Origin: Paracoccaceae bacterium
GTDB lineage: Bacteria; Pseudomonadota; Alphaproteobacteria; Rhodobacterales; Rhodobacteraceae
Assembly: GCA_011525185.1 (NCBI GenBank)
Contig: WTIQ01000169.1
Coordinates: forward strand, 1 to 10,738
Length of the DNA stretch: 10,738 bases
Direction of reading: 5' to 3'
Part shown: positions 5,986 through 10,738 of the stretch, one piece after another
How positions within the stretch are numbered: the first letter of the stretch is position 1
How the letters are laid out: every line of letters begins with the position of its first letter
The notes under the pieces: model-generated
What the model saw: only the letters and a program-made list of their open reading frames with translations
Told to the model about the DNA's origin: nothing
Database searches by the model: none
Made by a program: the position numbers and the translations under genes

Positions 5986-6548
5986 GTTACGATATCGTTT
6001 AAATTTGGCCGTGGGCGTTCAGGCGGACGGGCACTTTCGGTGCCAATATAAATAAACCCCGCGACCCGCTCCTCTGGGGTGAGTTTCAACGCTTGCTCGA
6101 CAAAAACGCGATCATGCGAAATCCATCCTGAAATCCAATTCGCCCCGTATCCCATGGCAAGCGCCGTATTCAGAAGTGCAAGGCAGGCCGCACCAGCGGA
6201 ATAGCTTTGCTCAATTGAGGGGACTTTCTCAGACGACTTTTGCACTTCAATGACGGCAACGGCAAGCGGCCCTGTTTTGAACGGACGCACGGCCTTTTCA
6301 ACCACATCCTCACCAAGAGCCAAAGAGCGGGCATGTTGCTCAACCTGATCTGCAAGCCGCGTCAGAGCCGTTTGATCAAAAACGATAAAGCGCCAAGGTT
6401 CCAGTTTACCATGATCGGGTGTTCTCGCCGCCGCTTCCAGAATGGTTTCAAGATCTTGGCGCGAAGGCGGCGGGGCAAGCAATGTTTTCGCAGGGCGCGA
6501 CCGACGGCTTAGAAGAAATTTTACAACCGGGTTATGATCTTGGGACAT
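5976..6548 (-). CDS. Nitroreductase family protein, YdjA-like
   Basis: A 190-residue flavoprotein of the nitroreductase superfamily, probably a dimeric FMN- and NAD(P)H-dependent cytosolic oxidoreductase. LSRRSRPAK (13-21) is the FMN-phosphate-binding arginine/serine motif; ARTPDHGKLEPWRFIVF (41-57) is characteristic of the small YdjA subgroup; GAACLALLNTALAMGYGANWISGW lies near residues 122-145, and a GFIYIGT strand is C-terminal. The length matches YdjA (about 183 residues). The ATG at 6548 is preferred because GAGG lies six bases upstream; an in-frame GTG at 6560 overlaps that ribosome site and would add four residues. The physiological substrate is unknown. The gene follows pip by about 96 bases on the same strand and overlaps the EI24 gene. 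Confidence 0.9.
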   Translation of the reverse strand: MSQDHNPVVKFLLSRRSRPAKTLLAPPPSRQDLETILEAAARTPDHGKLEPWRFIVFDQTALTRLADQVEQHARSLALGEDVVEKAVRPFKTGPLAVAVIEVQKSSEKVPSIEQSYSAGAACLALLNTALAMGYGANWISGWISHDRVFVEQALKLTPEERVAGFIYIGTESARPPERPRPNLNDIVTWA

Positions 6549-6643
6549 TAAGAACCTCACGCATTCCTAATAATGTGGACCCTGCCTTCATGCGTTTCAA
6601 GGACACTTCATAGGTGAATTTCATATAAGCAGAATTGATGCAG

Positions 6644-7606
6644 TTAGATTTGATCCATGATTTTGACCAGTTCAGAGCTTATCCCAGGCTCGGACATGGC
6701 ATGACCTGCATTGCGCACCAGCCTCAGATCAGCCTTTGGCCAAAGTTTTGATATGGCCCAAGCGCTTTGCGGAGGGCAAATCATATCGTATCGACCTTGC
6801 ACAATATATCCAGGAATATTTGCAATTTTATTCATATTATCAAGGATATGCGTGTCGCTGTCTAAAAACCCTTTGTTTATAAAATAATGATTTTCCAAAC
6901 GGGCAAAGGTTCTTGAATATTCGCCAGCAGGGTCTCCGCCGTGACCATTGGAATAAATTGAGGCAAGGGCATTCTCCCACGCCGACCATAGCCGTCCAAA
7001 TTGCATCTCTGATCGCATGTCACCAGAAAACAGGCGACGATGATAGGCCCCGATCAGATCATCGCGCTCGTCTTGGGGTATTTTTTCGACAAAACGCGCC
7101 CATGTATCGGGCCAAAATTGTCCAGCGCCTCCCCCATAAAACCAATCCAATTCGCGCTGCATCATGAGAAATACGCCGCGCAAGATCAAATGCGAGACGC
7201 GCTCGGGATGTGCTTGTGCATAAAGCAACGATAGCGTTGCCCCCCAGCTCCCACCAAAGACAGCCCATTTTTCAATAGAAAAGGCATTTCGGATCATTTC
7301 GATGTCTGAGATCAAATGCCAAGTGGTGTTATCTTTGACACTGGCTGTTGGACGCGAACGACCGCATCCGCGTTGATCAAACAAAATGATCCTGAATTTC
7401 TTCGGATCAAAATAGCGACGCATCACAGGGCTACACCCGCCTCCTGGTCCGCCGTGTAAAACAACGACGGGCTGACCTTCGCGATGCCCGCATTGTTCCA
7501 CGTAAATACGGTGTCCATCCCTTGTTTCCATGATCTGTTGTGAAAACGGATCAAGAGGGGGATAAAAATACTGCGGTGTGCGCTTTTGACCTGCGAATTT
7601 GTCCAT
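6644..7606 (-). CDS. pip: Proline iminopeptidase (peptidase family S33)
   Basis: A 320-residue alpha/beta-hydrolase that removes N-terminal proline from peptides. The oxyanion-hole signature HGGPGGG is at 51-57, the nucleophile elbow GGSWG holds Ser120, Asp274 is in QGRYDMICP, and His302 is in NAGHAMSEP, completing the triad. DQRGCGRSRP (77-86) and the DxEMIR region after it are classic for prolyl aminopeptidases, and the length is typical. The reading frame is open upstream to 7759 but that part overlaps ubiG and its promoter and is not conserved-looking; the family N-terminus (YPPLDPF) places the start at ATG 7606. No ribosome site precedes this ATG, while a TATAGT box ends six bases before it, so a leaderless mRNA is possible. 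Divergent from ubiG. Confidence 0.93.
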   Translation of the reverse strand: MDKFAGQKRTPQYFYPPLDPFSQQIMETRDGHRIYVEQCGHREGQPVVVLHGGPGGGCSPVMRRYFDPKKFRIILFDQRGCGRSRPTASVKDNTTWHLISDIEMIRNAFSIEKWAVFGGSWGATLSLLYAQAHPERVSHLILRGVFLMMQRELDWFYGGGAGQFWPDTWARFVEKIPQDERDDLIGAYHRRLFSGDMRSEMQFGRLWSAWENALASIYSNGHGGDPAGEYSRTFARLENHYFINKGFLDSDTHILDNMNKIANIPGYIVQGRYDMICPPQSAWAISKLWPKADLRLVRNAGHAMSEPGISSELVKIMDQI

Positions 7607-7612
7607 GAGCAA

Positions 7613-7618
7613 ACTATA
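7613..7618 (-). promoter_or_regulatory. Putative -10 box of pip (leaderless transcript candidate)
   Basis: On the minus strand TATAGT ends six bases before the pip ATG, which would put the transcription start at or next to the A of the start codon. No purine-rich ribosome site lies in between. The -35 region, GGTGTT 17 bases upstream, is weak. The overlapping CTATAG is palindromic, so the same box could serve ubiG on the other strand. The intergenic region is only 49 bp. Confidence 0.3.
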
Positions 7619-7655
7619 GTGCAAAGTAATAAGAAAACACCAGACGGAGTTAACC

Positions 7656-8399
7656 ATGGAAACACAGCAAATCACTGTTGATCCGAACGAAGTGGCAAAA
7701 TTCGAAGCCATGGCCGCGGAATGGTGGGATCCGAACGGGAAATTTAAGCCGCTACACATGCTAAATCCGTGCCGGCTGGATTATATTATAGATCAAATCA
7801 GCGCCGAATTTGACCGTGACCGTAAGGGGACACGGCCCTTTGAGGGATTGCGTATCCTTGATATTGGCTGTGGCGGCGGATTGCTCTGTGAACCTATGGC
7901 GCGATTGGGTGCAGAGGTTGTGGGGGTTGACGCAGCTGCCCGCAACATTCCCGTGGCGCAAACCCATGCAGAGCAATCGGGCCTGAGCATTGAGTATCGC
8001 CATGGAACGGCTGAAGAGTTGGTAACCCAAGGGGAAGCGTTTGACGTGGTCCTTAATATGGAAGTGGTCGAGCATGTGGCGGACCCACAGTCTTATTTGA
8101 GAGCCTGTCAAGAGCTTCTCAAAACCAAAGGTTTGATGGTCTGCTCCACGATTAACAGAAATCCCAAAAGCTATGTCTTCGCAATTTTTGGCGCGGAATA
8201 TGTTATGCGCTGGCTGCCAAAAGGAACGCATGAATGGTCAAAGTTCATTACCCCAGATGAGCTCTTTGAATTGATCCGCGTCGCAGGTCTTGAACCCGTG
8301 GACAGAAAAGGCTTTGTGTTTAATCCTGTGTCTTGGCAATGGCGGCTATCTGATCGTGATCTGAGCGTGAACTACGTCACTGCATCCATTAAGCCTTAA
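7656..8399 (+). CDS. ubiG: Ubiquinone biosynthesis O-methyltransferase UbiG
   Basis: A 247-residue SAM-dependent class I methyltransferase that performs both O-methylations in ubiquinone synthesis (2-polyprenyl-6-hydroxyphenol and 3-demethylubiquinol). Motif I is LRILDIGCGGG (65-75), the acidic residue after the second strand is in VVGVDA (88-93), and the UbiG-specific NMEVVEHVADP lies at 134-144. The N-terminus FEAMAAEWWDPNGKFKPLHMLNP is diagnostic for UbiG over other methyltransferases. ATG 7656 follows CGGAG with six-base spacing. The gene is divergent from pip and convergent with petR. Its TAA and the petR TAA share the palindrome TTAA at 8396-8399, leaving no room for a terminator between them. 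Confidence 0.97.
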   Translation: METQQITVDPNEVAKFEAMAAEWWDPNGKFKPLHMLNPCRLDYIIDQISAEFDRDRKGTRPFEGLRILDIGCGGGLLCEPMARLGAEVVGVDAAARNIPVAQTHAEQSGLSIEYRHGTAEELVTQGEAFDVVLNMEVVEHVADPQSYLRACQELLKTKGLMVCSTINRNPKSYVFAIFGAEYVMRWLPKGTHEWSKFITPDELFELIRVAGLEPVDRKGFVFNPVSWQWRLSDRDLSVNYVTASIKP

Positions 8400-9100
8400 T
8401 CACCGACCAGCATATATCCCTCACCCCTTACAGTTTGCAGGTATCGCGGCTGTTTGGGATCACTTTCAATCTTGCGCCGCAACCGCGTGATTTGAACATC
8501 AATGGATCGATCCTGCTCTGCCTCTCTGTTGAGCGCTTGCACAATATCTGTGCGATGTAGCGGTTGCCCAAGATTTGAGGAAAAAAGCCGCATCAAATCA
8601 ATTTCTGTTGAGGTCAAGCGCACAAGGACCTCACCACACCACAATTCCGCGCGCGCCACATCGTATTTGACGTTACCCAGTGAAATTATTTTTGGGGTAT
8701 TTTGCTCCTCTGTGACCTCTGGCAGACGACGCAAGATCGCTCCTATGCGCAAGAGCAATTCCTTGGGTTCAAAGGGTTTGGCCAGATAATCATCTGCCCC
8801 AGCCTCTAAGCCCGAAATGCGATCCTCTGTTTCATTTCTTGCCGTCAAGAGCAGAATGGGTGTGTCCAGTGTCTCGCGCAGTTCAGAGGTAAAGGTGACA
8901 CCATCCATCCCTGGCATCATCACATCCAGAATAATGAGATCAAACATCAAGCCGCCTAAGAGCCGTCGCGCCTGATCTGCATCACGTGCTGTGCTTACGC
9001 TAAAACCATTGCGGATCAGATATTTCTGCAAGAGTTCGCGTATGCGCTCGTCATCATCTACCACCAGAAGATGGGCAAAAAAATTGCGATCATTCATCAT
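8396..9100 (-). CDS. petR: OmpR-family response regulator PetR
   Basis: A 234-residue two-component regulator. The receiver (about 10-125) has the acidic pocket Asp15-Asp17, phosphoacceptor Asp59 (LIILDVMMPGMDG), Thr86 and Lys108 (LAKPFEP), all intact. The C-terminal winged helix (about 140-232) contains LTSTEIDLMRLF, the recognition-helix region RSIDVQITRLRRKIE and the final VRGEGYML. The first ATG (9100) lies within the end of petP, an 11-base overlap in the run ATGATGAATGA, so translation is probably coupled; the second ATG at 9097 is an alternative. In Rhodobacter capsulatus petR was described as needed for photosynthetic and respiratory growth. The name rests on similarity plus the coupled MarR gene and divergent ilvE. 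No cognate kinase is visible. Confidence 0.9.
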   Translation of the reverse strand: MMNDRNFFAHLLVVDDDERIRELLQKYLIRNGFSVSTARDADQARRLLGGLMFDLIILDVMMPGMDGVTFTSELRETLDTPILLLTARNETEDRISGLEAGADDYLAKPFEPKELLLRIGAILRRLPEVTEEQNTPKIISLGNVKYDVARAELWCGEVLVRLTSTEIDLMRLFSSNLGQPLHRTDIVQALNREAEQDRSIDVQITRLRRKIESDPKQPRYLQTVRGEGYMLVGD

Positions 9101-9611
9101 TATTTAGTCCATCATAGATCGCATGCATATGTTTATCCATCATGGCTTCCAACACGCGGCGAAACCCTGCAACCGCCTCTGGGCCACTTTGCTTGAACGC
9201 CTCCCTCATGCGCTCATGTTGAACGGTTGAGAGCTGCTTTTCAAGTGCACGTCCCTTATCGGTCAAAAACAAGTGTCTCTCGCGTCGATCACGTTCGCCA
9301 ATTTTGCTCTCCACAAGGCCATCCTCGATCAATGTGCGCAACACGCGATTGAGCGATTGTTTGGTAATCCCAAGAATTGAGAGCAAATGGTTGACAGTTG
9401 TCCCATATGAGACATGGATAAAATGGATCGCCCTATGATGGGCGCGACCATATCCGTATTCTTCTAAAATTCGATCGGGGTCTGCCGTGAACCCGCGATA
9501 GGCAAAAAACATGGCCTCAGTACTTTTGCGAAGTTGATCATCCGTGAGATAGAGCAGATGCTCTCCGCTCAGTGACCTTTGACTAGAACTCGTTGACACA
9601 AAACTCTCCAT
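9090..9611 (-). CDS. petP: MarR-family regulator PetP
   Basis: A 173-residue winged-helix protein. LTDDQLRKSTEAMFFAYRGFTADPDRILEEYGYGRAHHR is the Rhodobacterales PetP N-terminal helix set. The helix-turn-helix and wing run through TTVNHLLSILGITKQSLNRVLRTLIEDGLVESK and the wing residues GERDRRERHLFLTDKG, followed by a dimerising C-terminal helix. The open frame extends to 9776, but the added part covers the divergent promoter and overlaps the ilvE start, so it is rejected. ATG 9611 directly abuts AAGGA, an unusually short gap. A GTG at 9599 (residue 5) has GGAG at six bases and could be the true start, giving 169 residues. It probably binds DNA as a dimer and may control its own operon or ilvE through the dyads upstream. 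Confidence 0.88.
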   Translation of the reverse strand: MESFVSTSSSQRSLSGEHLLYLTDDQLRKSTEAMFFAYRGFTADPDRILEEYGYGRAHHRAIHFIHVSYGTTVNHLLSILGITKQSLNRVLRTLIEDGLVESKIGERDRRERHLFLTDKGRALEKQLSTVQHERMREAFKQSGPEAVAGFRRVLEAMMDKHMHAIYDGLNNDE

Positions 9612-9625
9612 TCCTTCTGAAAATA

Positions 9626-9654
9626 AATTTATGTCAGTCTTGTTGACATTCCAA
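9626..9654 (-). promoter_or_regulatory. Predicted petP promoter with embedded operator dyad
   Basis: On the minus strand, TTGGAA (-35, 9654-9649) and TAAATT (-10, 9631-9626) are separated by exactly 17 bases. That spacer starts with TGTCA and ends with TGACA, forming a dyad centred between the two boxes (arms ATGTCA 9631-9636 and TGACAT 9644-9649). A dyad here fits repression by a dimeric regulator, such as MarR-type PetP. The predicted transcription start is just ahead of AAGGA, giving a very short leader. On the plus strand the same dyad contains a consensus TTGACA (9643-9648). Confidence 0.45.
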
Positions 9655-9671
9655 GGGTGGAATGATAGCGA

Positions 9672-9698
9672 TTCACAGTTTTTGCGAAATAATATAAC
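9672..9698 (+). promoter_or_regulatory. Possible ilvE promoter
   Basis: TATAAC at 9693-9698 is a good -10 box, with TTCACA (five of six consensus bases) at 9672-9677. The 15-base spacer is short; a 17-base spacer would leave the weaker GATTCA. Transcription would start near 9704, at the edge of the GGACA dyad. A second option further upstream is TTGACA at 9643-9648 with TAGCGA 17 bases later. Which is used cannot be decided from sequence. Confidence 0.35.
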
Positions 9699-9704
9699 CG
9701 CATC

Positions 9705-9738
9705 GGACATAAATTTGTAATTTTTGCAAATATTGTCC
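9705..9738 (+). promoter_or_regulatory. Imperfect AT-rich dyad in ilvE leader (operator or leader hairpin)
   Basis: GGACATAAATTTG (9705-9717) is mirrored by CAAATATTGTCC (9727-9738) with one base inserted and a 9-base spacer. The left arm contains GACATAAATTT, which also occurs reverse-complemented at 9625-9635 over the petP -10 box. The dyad lies just after the predicted ilvE transcription start and before its AAGGAG ribosome site at 9751-9756. It is more likely a protein-binding site than a stable RNA hairpin because it is so AT-rich. Confidence 0.4.
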
Positions 9739-9763
9739 GCACAAGTAAGAAAGGAGCCTAAAG

Positions 9764-10633
9764 ATGGGTAGCGCATATGATGATCGCGACGGCAAAATTT
9801 GGTTTGACGGCAAACTGGTCGACTGGAGGGATGCGAATGTCCATGTGCTCACGCATGCGATGCATTATGCAAGCTCCGTCTTTGAAGGCGAGCGCGCCTA
9901 TAGTGGTAAGATTTTCAAAAGCCGCGCGCATTCAGAGCGGCTTATTCAATCAGGAAAGCTCATCGATTTTGATATTCCCTATTCAGTAGATGAAATTGAA
10001 GCGGCAAAATATGTAGCGCTAGAGGCTAATGGGCTAACAGATGCCTATGTGCGTGCGGTGGCTTGGCGTGGTGCAGGCGAAGATATGGGGGTCGCCTCTG
10101 CCCGCAACCCAGTGCATATGGCCGTGGCAGTTTGGTCGTGGGGCAATTACTATGGGGACGCCAAAATGAAAGGCGCCAAGCTTGATATTGCAAAATGGCG
10201 TCGTCCAGACCCTGCAACAGCGCCATCACAGGCCAAAGCAGCGGGTCTTTATATGATCGCAACGATGTCCAAACATGCCGCAGAAGCCAAAGGATGCAGT
10301 GATGCCATGATGTTTGATTATCGCGGGTATATCGCTGAGGCGACTGGGGCAAATATGTTTTTTGTAAAAGACGGTGAAGTGCATACACCCACGCCTGACG
10401 CCTTCTTAAATGGCCTCACCCGTCAAACGGTTATCGATATGCTAAAAGAAAAAGGCGTCAACGTGATCGAACGCCATATCATGCCAGATGAACTGGAAGG
10501 CTTTGAACAGTGCTGGCTCACAGGAACCGCAGCCGAGGTGACACCAGTTGGCCAAATTGGGGATTACAATTTTGAGGTCGGCGCTCTGACCAAAGACATT
10601 TCAGAAAGTTATGAAACACTCGTGCGTAGCTAA
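9764..10633 (+). CDS. ilvE: Branched-chain amino acid aminotransferase
   Basis: A 289-residue fold-type IV PLP transaminase, the last step of valine, leucine and isoleucine synthesis and the first of their breakdown, with glutamate/2-oxoglutarate as partner. HVLTHAMHYASSVFEGERAY (27-46) is the N-terminal signature. Catalytic Lys158 lies in SQAKAAGLYM, and Glu192 in AEATGANMFFV binds the PLP ring. NGLTRQTVIDML (216-227) and LTGTAAEVTPV (252-262) are the usual C-terminal motifs. The length matches other alphaproteobacterial enzymes. ATG 9764 has AAGGAG eight bases upstream. It is divergent from petP, an arrangement found in Rhodobacterales. The shared regulatory region suggests linked control. 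Confidence 0.96.
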   Translation: MGSAYDDRDGKIWFDGKLVDWRDANVHVLTHAMHYASSVFEGERAYSGKIFKSRAHSERLIQSGKLIDFDIPYSVDEIEAAKYVALEANGLTDAYVRAVAWRGAGEDMGVASARNPVHMAVAVWSWGNYYGDAKMKGAKLDIAKWRRPDPATAPSQAKAAGLYMIATMSKHAAEAKGCSDAMMFDYRGYIAEATGANMFFVKDGEVHTPTPDAFLNGLTRQTVIDMLKEKGVNVIERHIMPDELEGFEQCWLTGTAAEVTPVGQIGDYNFEVGALTKDISESYETLVRS

Positions 10634-10683
10634 AGTCTGTCACATCAATCGCAGTCGGTTGACACACTATGGCTTACGGCGAA

Positions 10684-10738
10684 TTATGGATGACTTTGGG
10701 CTAACGCGTTGTTTTTAAATGATATTCAAGGCTAGCAC
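10684..10738 (+). repeat. Dispersed repeat, copy 2 (cut by window end)
   Basis: Aligns without gaps to 5071-5125 at about 73% identity, starting at TTATGGAT and running to the last base of the window, so more of it probably lies beyond. The hairpin CGCTTTG/CAGAGCG of copy 1 is partly kept (GC.TTG/CAA.GC), with one G.U pair changed to A-T and one mismatch. It begins 50 bases after the ilvE stop. TTGACA at 10659-10664, 17 bases before AATTAT, could be a promoter reading into it. Confidence 0.6.

Noticed and set aside
7607..7759. 51-residue N-terminal extension of the proline iminopeptidase
   Set aside because: It would run through the ubiG start and promoter on the opposite strand, and family members begin near MDKF.
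9612..9776. 55-residue N-terminal extension of PetP
   Set aside because: It covers the divergent promoter region and overlaps the ilvE start; PetP proteins begin close to the LTDDQLRK region.

Overview
This 10.7-kb window looks like chromosomal DNA from an alphaproteobacterium of the Rhodobacterales, most like a lower-GC marine Roseobacter-type genome. The clues are the gene types and their order: a small MarR regulator (PetP) translationally coupled to an OmpR-type response regulator (PetR) and divergent from a branched-chain aminotransferase; a methylmalonyl-CoA epimerase followed by a DUF1467 membrane protein; a pabB end overlapping a class IV aminotransferase; and an aspartyl-tRNA synthetase with non-discriminating features. 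Base composition looks near 50% GC by eye, below classical Rhodobacter. No transposase, integrase, prophage, CRISPR array, tRNA or rRNA was found. Species is not assignable from the sequence alone.

Layout. 1-722 (+): the last codons of pabB overlap a PabC-like aminotransferase/lyase (folate p-aminobenzoate branch). 719-3267 (+): a consensus -35 box overlaps the pabC stop codon and leads into aspS, followed by a RimJ/RimL-like GNAT acetyltransferase. 3268-3532: a non-coding gap with a long imperfect inverted repeat (3364-3505). 3533-4216 (-): a receiver protein with no known output domain, whose leader contains an exact complement of its own Shine-Dalgarno sequence. 4356-5042 (+): mce and a DUF1467 protein. 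5043-5280: a gap between convergent genes carrying a structured element. 5281-7606 (-): proline iminopeptidase, a YdjA-like nitroreductase and an EI24/CysZ-like membrane protein, in that transcriptional order. 7656-8399 (+): ubiG (ubiquinone synthesis). 8396-9611 (-): petP-petR. 9764-10633 (+): ilvE. 10634-10738: start of a second copy of the structured element.

The protein-coding genes are mostly housekeeping: translation (aspS), folate (pabB/pabC), propionyl/ethylmalonyl-CoA metabolism (mce), quinone synthesis (ubiG), branched-chain amino acids (ilvE), and a regulator pair known in Rhodobacter capsulatus as petPR. They do not form one pathway.

The most unusual signals are non-coding. First, a 55-bp segment occurs twice, downstream of the DUF1467 gene and downstream of ilvE, about 73% identical without gaps. 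In the complete copy it begins one side of a roughly 156-nt structure with an 18-bp closing stem, internal hairpins and a competing alternative hairpin. Second, a 142-nt nested inverted repeat lies beside the orphan receiver gene. Third, the receiver mRNA leader can form an SD/anti-SD stem. Fourth, the petP-ilvE divergent region has a dyad exactly between the predicted petP -35 and -10 boxes, and an 11-bp motif shared by both promoters. All are sequence-level predictions.
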